Positions 54,760 through 64,000 of a DNA stretch of 64,000 nt are shown here, one piece after another (the stretch's first letter is position 1; the number at the start of each line of letters is the position of its first letter). Made by a program: the position numbers and the translations under genes. The notes under the pieces are model-generated. The model ran no database searches, was not told the DNA's origin, and was given only the letters and a program-made list of their open reading frames with translations. The DNA comes from Adiantum capillus-veneris (Eukaryota > Streptophyta > Polypodiopsida > Polypodiales > Pteridaceae): positions 88,397,342 to 88,461,341 of the forward strand of contig CM043953.1 of the NCBI GenBank assembly GCA_014529385.2. The letters are read 5' to 3'.

Positions 54760-55975
54760 AAATACAGACCAATTGCTTCTCTTGCGGATACAGCAATAGG
54801 GTGCAAGCAAGAAATCCCAAATAAGGAAGTGACTTTGCCTCTGAATTGTGCTCCAAGCTTTGCTATGGTGGGCGACACCCACTACGTTCTGCTCACAGAT
54901 ATCATGCATGAGCTGAATATACGGGAGGACTACTGCCTAGCTGCAATTGAAAATTTTTGTGAGGCAGACATGGGATTTGTGGATGATGATGGAGTGGAGC
55001 AACATCTTATTGCTGACACAACTGTCCACGACTCACAATTTACTTCAGGGTGGCAACTGATCAAAGATACATTCAATGAAGCGAAGTCCAGAGAGGCCAA
55101 TTTTCCAATAGATGAGCAGTTTCAATCGACAACAAAACAACTCGGCTTGGAAAACATGGGTAGGCCCGTGGCACCCAGAGCTCAGGTAATGAATAGTCAG
55201 TCTATTCACTTGTGGAGAAGGTCCACGTTGGAAATGGACGAGAATTAGATGGTAATTTTTAAAGGCATTAAGATGGTATTGGAGATGGCCTAGTGATAAA
55301 TTATCATGATCAATATTTTTGCTGGCAGGTGCTAGTGTATGACGATAGTTTCCTTAGAAGAGCGGGAGGGTCACGGCAAGGGCTTGTCATCACTAGAGTA
55401 CAAGGCAAGGATGCGGCGTTGTCTCACTACATCGGGTGTTTCAACCACAAAATGTTTGTAGAAACAATTCAAGTACTTGGCAATTGTACTCATCTCACTT
55501 ACGGCCCATACATGCTTTACTATTTTTTTGTAGATCGTAATATACCACAAGGAATACTCCGAGGACAATCCAAAGTTCCCACTGTTTGCAATGAAAGTTA
55601 TTACAAGATTGTGTGGTGGGCACCCCCTCCCACTAAATGCAAAAAGACAAATTTTGATTGAGAAACAGTTTGCTCTACGCGTCTTTGGCATTGGGTATGG
55701 GTGCCAAGCACTCAGATCCCCCTATTTCATGTCCTACATACCTCAGGCTTTGGATGAAGGGGTTGAAGACCCGGAGAGCTTAGATCCATACAACAAGCGG
55801 CTATTTTTTAGGGAAAGAAGACGCCTGATGCCCGTGGGGATGCTGCCATCGACAGAGGAACGAGCTCGTCTACAGAGCTTGCACATCGAAGAGGTACAAA
55901 GTGAGGAAGAAGGAGGTGCATCGAAGAGGATAAAAACGACGCGCTCAAGTCCATCTTCTCCCGCTCCTGACTCGT
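54742..55975 (+). pseudogene. Unknown two-exon gene next to the hairpins
   Basis: Exon 1, open from 54742, reads RPIASLADTAIGCKQEI, ADMGFVDDDGVEQHLIADTT and SGWQLIKDTFNEAKS. It ends at donor CTCAG/GTAATG (55186). Exon 2, after acceptor TTTTTGCTGGCAG (55328), keeps phase: VLVYDDSFLRRAGGSRQGL, SHYIGCFNHKMFVETIQVL, VCNESYYKIVWWAPPP. Near 55630-55650 one frame change leads to LRVFGIGYGCQALRSPYF and a C-terminus with acidic text and a nuclear-localisation-like KRIKTTR, ending TGA at 55975. No start Met is near 54742; the 5' exon may be missing. No family recognised. About 390 residues. Confidence 0.55.
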
Positions 55976-56349
55976 GACTGTCACCACCTTGCATGGCGCT
56001 CCCCTGCATTTGTATTTTGCCCAGCCGTTTGTTTCTTCTCTTTGCGGATGTGTTGTAAAGACCGTGTAATTTCTGAACTCTAAAGAAGCTCCTTCTGCCT
56101 TGCTCTATGAATTAGTCCTCTATAAGTCCATTGGTGTAACTCTAATAGGCTATTGTCCTTATCCTTTCCTACCCCATGTCTAGTGTGCTTAAAATAACTT
56201 TTTCTTGCCATGTAGTGGGTTTTTCACATGCCTTGTGTGGACCATATTGATAGTGAGCCGTATGTCTTGGAAAAATATGGACCATGGTTGAACAGTATGT
56301 GATGCATTGAAATAAAACAAAATGATCAGTAGAGTACAATTTAAAATCT

Positions 56350-58808
56350 CGTTTTGTATATGTAGAATTCTAACCCACCATGTAATGTGTGATATGTTGC
56401 CCACCCCACCCTGTAAGGTAAACCTTCTTCCAATCCAGCAAGGCTGCTTGAAATGATGTGAGCTTACTTTGGTCCCAAGAATGTTGCTCAACATAGTGGA
56501 AATTTTTATCTAGTTATTTCCCCACGTTTGCCTTGTGATTTTGGATTGTCCCACCACTAGCATTGTCTTGAACCACTTTATGTAATTGTTTCCATTTGTT
56601 GAACAGGTTTCTCCTTTCTTCTCTATCTGAATCTTTGAGGCTAAACCCAAGAAACCTTCTGGCCTTCACGCCGCCTATCGATGCTTTCCTAGGTACCTTG
56701 AGACATCTTAGGGTCCTCTTCGGTTTTGACATTGCCTCCATGCAAACCAATGTCTGAGAGCACTCCCTCTAATGCTTTGATCACTCTTTTTGACTCACTC
56801 TCTGGCTTCAATGTCCATGCAAAACATATGTACAAATGAACCACCTTTTCAATTATTTGACATAGTGCATGAAGTGTACAGACGTGAACTCTACTCAGAG
56901 GAATATCAAGCACTGGCCTAAAAGTTTTATCTTGAAGATGTCTGTTGGGAGCTCTATTCCATTGCACACTCTCAAGAGATTGTGCATCAGCCATGCAATA
57001 TAAGCATGGATTTGCCACAGCTGCTCCCTGTGTTATGTTGTACATACACTTAAGAGTCTTTAAGTCACTTGCCATGTGCCATTCCACTGTATAGTCACCA
57101 AATCCTTCCACTGAAAGAACGACTCCGTTTCTTTGTTCACTGATGATAGAAGGAATTTGGGTTTAACTAAAAACCCAATCGAGGATTTCAAAATTTTCCT
57201 TATCACCCTGTAGTGAAAAACGAAAACACAAAATCAACAACCAAATAATCAATATTTTTGTTATTATAGAGTGAACGAAGTATACCTGAAATGATCCTAG
57301 AGTTAGAATGTTGTTTTCGGATTGCGCGTTGAAGTATTGTGGATCCTCTTTCGTTATTGATGGATCCATAGCTCTGTTCATGAGGGTAATGGTGACTCTC
57401 TCCAGCTTCTTGTTCTTCAGGACCTTGCACTCATCGACCTTCAAAACAAACTTGAGAACCCCACCGCACTCCTTTTGACTGATGTCAAAGAAGTAAACTG
57501 CATACCTTTACAATGCTTCAAGATCAATGAAGAGGTTGTTGTGCTCGTTAAACTGTACCTCTTTGCCACCCTTGCCTAATTACGTTGCTTTAATATGGAA
57601 TGGTGACCCAAGTTTCTCAAACACCTCATCGTTTACGTTCTGGCAAGCATCCTTTACATGTGATGGATACCTCTCTGCCACCCTTGCCTAATTACGTTGC
57701 TTTAATATGGAATGGTGACCCAAGTTTCTCAAACACCTCATCGTTTACGTGCTGGCAAGCATCCTTTACATGTGATGGATTTGGTAGCAATGATCGTCTC
57801 TGTAGTTTATTTTGAGACTTTTTAGCTAATGCTTTGAAGAGTGCCATGTATCCCATCCGCGAGATTCCACTCTCATCAAGTATTGCTTGCACCTCCATTG
57901 GTTCCAACTAATTCTCTTTCGTGAAGGAGGTAAGGAGCCTCCCTTTCAACTTACAATTTTCTTTTTTTAGTTATCATCTCTTCAACTACTTCTTTTCGAA
58001 CTAGACGGCTGTAATGCACTTTGGCATTGAAGCCTGCATCGTTTGAGTTTGGATGCAGTAAAGACCTGCCAAAAAAGCACCATGCGTTATGGTCATGTAC
58101 AGGAAAGTGTATCCATTTCTTAGTGAATCACATTGAAGATACAAAAGCAGAAACAAACTTTGAGTTACCTTAAAGCTCGTATTTGTTTTTTCAGGCCACC
58201 ACTACCAATCTTCATGTTCTCAATGTTGCACAGACTCTCATTTTCTTTTCCGACTACTAAGCACGGTGTCTTTCTCTTGCAAACTTGGGATCTTCTTCTC
58301 AAGGCCTTGGATTGTCTCTTTGTTTGATGAAATCTTTTGAGAGCATGCTGCATTAAGTTTCTTTAGCTACATGTTCTCCATCGCCAGGAAGTTTCTTTAC
58401 CTTTCCGCATTCAATCCTCTCATTACCAAATGTTCGGTGTATCCCAATAGCACATCTTTGCCATGCCTATGAAATGTAAGAGGTTAGTGATATTAGCAAA
58501 GGGAGGTGATGCATTTTTTGTAGGATCCTTTGGATAAATAGACCCATCGGTTCACAAATCCAAATGATGTTCCTTGTTTGTCCTTCTAAGTTCTTTCTCC
58601 CGTTGAGATAAGAAAGACTCCCTCCTACGTTTCTGCAACGGTGCGTACTCTTGCAATACATCAACATGAAGATGATGTGTGTTCTTTGGGTAAGTGTTAA
58701 AGATGAAGGGGCTGAGGATTGCAAGTTCAAATTGGTGTTTTCATCAGAAAAAGAAGCGTTCTCCATTCTTAGAGTTGATAGAGAAAAAGACAGACACTCA
58801 AAACTCAT
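56350..58808 (-). pseudogene. Decayed multi-exon transposase-like gene of an unnamed family
   Basis: Minus strand, in order. 58808-58470: N-terminus with MENASFSDENTNLNLQSS, then basic KRRRESFLSQREKELRR in a second frame. 58380-58250: coiled coil (ETIQGLEKKIPSLQEKD). 58075-57285: AGFNAKVHYSRLVRKEVVEE, two stops, then ILDESGISRMGYMALFKALA, LLPNPSHVKDACQ, VDECKVLKNKKLERVTITLM; donor TTTCAG/GTATAC (57285). 57211-56700: acceptor TTCACTACAG, GDKENFEILDWVF, a TAA, then GDYTVEWHMASDLKTLKCMY, CLYCM, RVHVCTLHALCQIIEKVVHL. 56700-56360: DSDREERRNLFNKWKQLH and GWGGQHITHYMV. The Asp near DLKTLK, a C-x-x-C and later H/E residues resemble a transposase core, but I cannot name the superfamily. At least three stops, two shifts and a 112-bp duplication inactivate it. 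Confidence 0.5.
57558..57781. repeat. 112-bp tandem duplication
   Basis: CCTCTTTGCCACCCTTGCCT at 57558 and CCTCTCTGCCACCCTTGCCT at 57670; both copies run through GGAATGGTGACCCAAGTTTC to ACATGTGATGGAT. It duplicates coding sequence of the transposase-like gene. Confidence 0.95.
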
Positions 58809-59190
58809 GAAATAATCTCAGGTTTTGGGAGGGAAGACCATATTCTCATGTTTAGAGTTGATAGAGTTCGTGTGGCTTATGTTTCTGGAGGAAACGCTTG
58901 TAAGTTGGCATTTCAAATCATTAGTCATACGGTTAGTTGGATTCTTGACAAGAGAACGAAGGATAAGAATGATAAAGACGACAGCTACCTACCAAAGAAT
59001 GTCATTTTGACTTTTTGTTGGTGCAAAAAAGTATCACATAAAATGCACAATTTAACAATTTCATTTTGTCTCTCTAAGCTGAAGTGGAACTTCTTACAGA
59101 GCCCAAAAGTGAGTCCAACTTTGTCCTAATGCTCAAGGGAAGTGAGGCTCGGGGTGGGATTTGTGCAGATAAATACAAGGTTGCAACGGG
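58809..59190. other. No gene recognised
   Basis: AT-rich; a short plus-strand frame (58848-59129) without motif. Confidence 0.4.
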
Positions 59191-59204
59191 CTCAACAGCT
59201 CTCA

Positions 59205-59859
59205 GGCTTGGAGTATCCTTTTGCAAGCATCCTGAAGGGCCAAGCTTGCTGGACCTTTTCCAATGGCATAAGACTTCCGATGCCCTCTCCTTTTTGGCTC
59301 TTTAGGGGATAAGTCGCTTTTTTCATCAGAAGAAGAGGAAAGTGATGAGGATGAAGAAGAGGGTGAACTCCTCCTCTCTGAGGAAGAAGGTGATGAATAT
59401 GGAGAAGAGAGTGACCTATTTCTCTCCTTTTTATTCCTTTGATTCCTCTCTTCCTTCTTGGGATTACGAGGAGAGGGACTATGCGGTGATCTTTTCCTCT
59501 TGAGAGAAGTTGGAGATTTTTGTGACCGCCATCGTCGTGGAGCCACATCTTTCGAATGGTTTGGAGACTCACTTCTTTCTCTTTCATAGAGTTCCTCCTT
59601 TTCTCTCACGGGAGAGAGTCTTCTTTTGTGAGTCTCTCCAAGAGGCTTCCTAAGTACTCTCTCTTCTTGGGGAGTTTGGAGAATCCCATGGGTGCGAAGT
59701 TGTTGCACAACTTATCCTTGTAGAGTGGGGTTGCCCATGGATTGTTGTAGCTTGGTGACAAGATAATTCACAAGCATAGGCATATCATTAGTAGCACCTT
59801 TATGTGAAAAATCAAAATCATCAATATTCATTCTACTCTCTTTATTATTGTTAGCCATG
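59205..59859 (-). pseudogene. Gag-like protein with SR/basic tail, minus-strand LTR element
   Basis: The minus-strand ATG at 59859 reads MANNNKESRMNIDDFDFSHK, then LVNYLVTKLQQSMGNPTLQG, a TAG near 59720, and on in the same frame: VVQQLRTHGILQTPQEERV. From about residue 85 the protein is rich in Arg/Ser/Pro (RERSESPNHSKD, KRKRSPHSPSPRNPKKEER), then a run of Ser and DEKSDL, ending at 59205. About 218 codons. A basic, RS-rich Gag fits its place downstream of a primer-binding site (60478-60489, minus strand). It may be cut off at the 3' side, as no capsid or protease follows. Confidence 0.5.
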
Positions 59860-59860
59860 T

Positions 59861-60340
59861 TGTAGATGGTGGAGGCAGTTTCACTAGGTGGGAACCAGCT
59901 CCTGGAAAGCCGAGCAGCGATTCAGTCAGTTACCATGACGGTTACCACATTAACTCCAAGAAGCTATAAATAGGACCCATTACATTGTAATCGGGTTGGT
60001 TGTACTTTTGGGCTGTTTTATCTTTTGACTTCCTACTCTTAGTGTGTGGTTGTAGTCCTGTAGCTGTTTCTAAGCTACATTATCCCCACTTGTACTCTTA
60101 CTCTGTAATTCCTAATACAGTATAGTCGAGTATACTTCAACCATATATGCTTTGTATCCATTCCTTCTAAATCTGAGTCTGAACCTGAATCTGAACTGAA
60201 TTTGAACACTAATTCTAGTCATTCAGCTTGTTTATTTCTCAGTAGATGTATTCCAGTTCATGTAACTATTCTAGCTCAATTTCTATCTTTTTCTCCAGTT
60301 CTACTGATTGAACTAATGAATCACCAGTAGTTGTAAACTC
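59861..60340 (+). repeat. Possible plus-strand solo LTR (low confidence)
   Basis: From TGTTGTAGATGGTGG or TGTAGATGG (59858-59861) to CTCTAACA at about 60349, with a good TATA box CTATAAATAGG at about 59965 and pyrimidine-rich text after it. TG..CA-type ends are plausible, but no matching target duplication was found, and the sequence could simply be the leader of the minus-strand element. Confidence 0.25.
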
Positions 60341-60477
60341 TAACATTAGAATAAGCTATCTAAAGAGATCATCTCCAATTCCATATGCTAACAAAATTAG
60401 GTGGATGCTAACTTAAAAACCTCTTGAAATAATCTTAAGGACCTCTCCTCTTAAGCAAGAAAAAAGAGAAACCAATA

Positions 60478-60489
60478 GCTCTAATACCA
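60478..60489 (-). other. Primer-binding site for initiator tRNA-Met
   Basis: The minus strand reads TGGTATTAGAGC, one mismatch from consensus. One base further starts TATAGCAGAATTAGG, parallel to the arrangement at 2952-2965 (one-base spacer, then TGTAGCAGACTTG), so the two LTRs belong to related families. Confidence 0.75.
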
Positions 60490-60490
60490 A

Positions 60491-61132
60491 TATAGCAGAA
60501 TTAGGCTTTAAAAATTTGATTATAGCGGAATTAAAATGACATTATTGAGGATTTCATTTAGAGAATTCCTAATGAAGGTAGAGAGGAAGTTCTTGATTAA
60601 AGACATCAATATAAACATTACACCTAGTTATCTTGGCATGAAAAATACTTGTAAAAGAGAGATAATTAGAGAAATTGACAACAATTTAGGACCAAGTTTA
60701 CTTGGAGCCCCCCTCCAAAAGGCTTTTGTATTATATGTTCTCCCATAAAGAGAGACTTGGTACAATACATTCTTTGTGTTTCTTGAGACCTTGTTGGTGC
60801 CATGAACATTGAAAGCTTCATGCACCAACATTAGGCCCAAAACAACAGTTAAACTTACTTTAAATAGTATAAACTTGTCCTTAACCTCAATCCCAAGACC
60901 TCAAACACCTTCAAAGGTGAAGAGAGCTAGTAGGGAGTGAGGAAAATGAAGAGGAAGAAGATATAACATACGAGAAAGAAGTATTCTCCTCACATATCAT
61001 CACTCTTAGAGCATAGCTTAGCATAGTAATGGAGATTTGAGTAGATGATGAGCATGCTTTGAAGCTTGACTCTTGCTTGAATTTGCATTCCATTTGCACA
61101 CAATGAGAGAATGTGTGTGTGGGATTGGGGGT

Positions 61133-61223
<91 letters not shown>

Positions 61224-61520
61224 CAACCCTCCTTGATTACACGAGCTCAATGCCCATTGGCCCAAGATTTGGGTTGACCAATGGAAGGCCTATGTCAAAT
61301 CAAGCAAGGGGTGTAGCATTTAGACAAGTGTCCTTCTTTCCCCCTTTGAGAGAGAGCTTGATTTATTAAATAATTGATGCTAAATTCTTATTGGCTCTCT
61401 AGATCAACTAGCCAATAGGAATTAAGCTTGCACAAGGTCTACTCAATTCTCATTGGACCCCTTCGTAGACTGTCCAATAGAAATAAAGTAGGTCCTAATT
61501 CTTATTGGTCCTTTAAAACA
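60491..61520 (-). repeat. LTR of the minus-strand gag element
   Basis: The start is set by the primer site; its TG is mutated to TA. The far end is not resolved. It contains a (GA)n tract (61134-61220) and, at 61380-61520, several ATTGG/CCAAT boxes in alternating orientation (ATTGGCTCT, CCAATAGG, CATTGGACC, CCAATAG, TATTGGTCC), typical of an LTR promoter region. Confidence 0.5.
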
Positions 61521-62040
61521 AAGTAAAATAATAAAAATTAAATAAAAACAGAGACAAAGAGAAAACATTTTGCTCGAGAGATCACCTGGGGAAGACATCA
61601 AAAGATTTCAATGAACTAAGTATACCAAACTTTAAGTTTTTATTTTAATATATTTAATTCTTTATATATTTCTTCTTTCTGCAAACTTGTGAGTGGATTC
61701 GCTAAAAATTAAAGTTTAACCCCTTCACCAAATTTCTTAATTTCAAAGTGATTAGGTCTCCATAATTTGGGAAAAATAAAAACTCATTTCAAAACTCTAA
61801 AATGCAAAAGTGAAGGGTGTAGGAAATGAAAATCTTCTTGCAATTATAAAGTCAAGAAACTTTTATCTATATTACTCTGTTATGGGGAGCCTTTTTCAGG
61901 CTCTCCACGTGGCACAAAAAGAACGTAGTCGACGGGCTTGTCGGAGAGCCTCCGGGGGGAGTTGATGGGTCGCGCAAGCCGCTCGAGGGGAGCTAATGGG
62001 TCCCGAGGTGAAGAGGCAGGAGTGGAGGCAGCCGTTGCCG
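61521..62040. other. No gene recognised
   Basis: AT-rich sequence to about 61860, then GC-richer sequence running into the long (GA)n tract. Confidence 0.4.
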
Positions 62041-62044
62041 CAGT

Positions 62045-62502
<458 letters not shown>

Positions 62503-62607
62503 CCAATTAGTGTTCAGAAAAAATCATTTTTCTAGACATTAAAAATTCCCTTTCTTGAGTTTTCCAAGAGGAAATCTGGGAAAATTAGGTTTATTCTTCA
62601 AGTTCCA

Positions 62608-63043
62608 TATTAGAGAATACATCATGAAAAAATCCCTATGCACATCCTTTGCTTACATGAATTGTTTGAAAAGGTAACCATACACTCTTTGTTTTAGAGC
62701 TATACATTATGACCATTGTGTAGTGGCTCTTCTAATGGAATTAATCATTATTGTAGGTAAAGTAAGTGGTTGATAGGTCATTTGTAACATTCTATGTCTT
62801 TGTCTATCTCTATCTCTCTCCCTCCCTCCCCCCGAACAAAGAGCAAAGAGCAAAAAGTTAGTAGAGAATACATCATGAAAAAATCCCATTCATATCTCAA
62901 CCATCTCTACCTCTGATGTTTGAAAAGGTAAGCATACACTCTTCGTTTTAGAGCTATACATTATGACCATTGTGTAGTGGCTCTTCTAATAGAACTAGAA
63001 AATATTGTAGGTGAATTAAGTTGTTGATAGGTCATTTGTACAT

Positions 63044-63076
<33 letters not shown>

Positions 63077-63090
63077 CTCCCCCGACAAGG
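62608..63090. repeat. 251-bp tandem duplication
   Basis: GAGAATACATCATGAAAAAA at 62613 and 62864. Both copies contain TTTTAGAGCTATACATTATG, ACCATTGTGTAGTGGCTCTT and TTGATAGGTCATTTGTA, and both end in a CT-rich tract and CCCCCGA. Confidence 0.93.
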
Positions 63091-63420
63091 ATTAAGGAGC
63101 CATATAGAGAGTGAATAGTAATAATATAGATGAGCCCCCTTTTGAATAGAAATCCCTTTGTTGACAATCATAGGGTCTCCAATTGAAGAGATTGGTGAGA
63201 TCTTGAGAGTGATTGCTAGAGAGGACCATAGTACAAATTATCATTGTCTCCTATGCATGCAAGTTGAGAAACTTCGGCCAATAAACCAACACATCTTCCT
63301 ACTCTCTCCCTCTCCCTCTCTATCTATCTTTGTCTATACAGACGATCGAGACAATGGTTTCTCAATAAATATGTATATTTATTTTCTTTTTTCTTCCATG
63401 TGTATCTATGTGCAGTAAAA

Positions 63421-64000
63421 TGGACCTAACTTGCACTACACATGTACCTCTTGCAACTGCAACCAATGGTGCAAGCTCCTCCCGCATAGAATTATATAGT
63501 TCAACCAATGATGATGAAGATATTGTGACACCTCTTCCTATTCATAGCATGTGCGGTGCAAAGAGGCTAGCCCGAACATTGGGTGGGCTAACCAAGAGAC
63601 AAGTTCTTGAATCTCTTGGAGAAATCAAGTCTGCATGCGATCAGGTGGAGACAACTCAGCTGAGCACTGTGGAGATGCTCCACACACTTAGCTCCAATGC
63701 TCATGTTAAGGGTGGACTTGCATGGAAGCTGCATGATGAAAGGAAAGAGACCCAATCAAAGATCTTGGAAAATCAGTTGCACTTATAGACATCCATAGAT
63801 CGGATTGAGGTGAGCTAGCAACAAGCCTTGGAGTTTCTTGGCAATTTTGGCACAGAGCTCTTGGGAGTTCTTGGGGGCCAACACAATGACCAAGATCATG
63901 CCCTGCGTGAAATTGTGCCCACTTTAAGGAGCACTATGAACAAATTGGGTGCCTTAACAAAGCTACAAGGTTCCGGAGTTTTAGAGATTAGAGCCGCTTC
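63421..64000 (+). pseudogene. Unknown helical protein, runs off the right edge
   Basis: An ATG at 63421 (MDLTCTTHVPLATATNG) follows an acceptor-like TATGTGCAG. The frame continues with CGAKRLARTLGGLTKRQVLE and QVETTQLSTVEMLHTL to a TAG at 63786, one more TAG near 63819, then stays open in the same frame to the window end (FLGNFGTELLGVLGGQ, IVPTLRSTMNKLGAL). Leu-rich amphipathic helices dominate. The 'GTAAAATGG' start context and upstream intron-like CT tracts suggest a spliced gene. No family recognised. Confidence 0.4.

Noticed and set aside
59861-60340. Firm call of a plus-strand solo LTR
   Set aside because: TATA box and ends are suggestive but no target duplication was found; listed only at low confidence.

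Overview
The window looks like nuclear DNA of a land plant with a large, repeat-rich genome. The evidence is plant-type Ty1/copia and Ty3/gypsy elements primed by initiator tRNA-Met, an En/Spm (CACTA) element with a TNP2-type transposase, a hAT element with a BED finger and DUF659-like domain, plant-type LINEs, GT-AG introns and very long (GA)n tracts. A fern or other seed-free plant is my guess for the lineage. No rRNA, tRNA or CRISPR was seen, and no intact host gene could be named. Nearly all coding sequence is mobile-element derived and broken.

Layout. 1-3.6 kb: minus-strand Ty3/gypsy gag and protease running off the left edge, with two diverged LTR-like segments and a primer-binding site. 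4.8-5.6 kb: decayed LINE ORF1. 6.2-7.0 kb: a ~168-bp tandem array ending in an inverted copy. 7.9-8.9 kb: decayed copia gag. 9.1-10.0 kb: a ~280-bp tandem repeat carrying a 24-26-bp palindrome. 10.2-15.9 kb: a gag-only LTR element whose 3' LTR holds a 1.34-kb TTAA-flanked inverted-repeat element. 15.9-31.7 kb: one nest, in which a LINE is split by a 13.9-kb coding-less LTR element (TSD TCTCC), itself split by a 7.7-kb hAT transposon (8-bp TSD). The hAT carries a dead transposase, a protein-kinase pseudogene and an array of 15 hairpins. 33.3-38.9 kb: a complete CACTA element (TSD GGA) with a truncated TNP2 gene, a second transposon gene and a captured heavy-metal-associated (HMA) domain fragment. 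39.8-46.0 kb: an unrecognised multi-exon gene with a young copia element (TSD ACAGA, LTRs differing at 3 of 191 sites) inside one exon. 50-58.8 kb: a cluster of unfamiliar genes linked by a recurring hairpin motif. It holds a divergent histone H3-fold exon followed by an acidic, repeat-bearing coding segment, an unknown two-exon gene, and a decayed transposase-like gene. A 5'-truncated LINE sits inside its hairpin array. 59.2-61.5 kb: another minus-strand gag with primer site and LTR. 61-64 kb: (GA)n tracts, a 251-bp duplication and an unknown reading frame running off the right edge.

No working pathway is encoded. The value of the window is its insertion history, with exact boundaries and target duplications, and two unusual cargo systems: the hAT with kinase and hairpin array, and the H3-fold/hairpin cluster at 50-59 kb.
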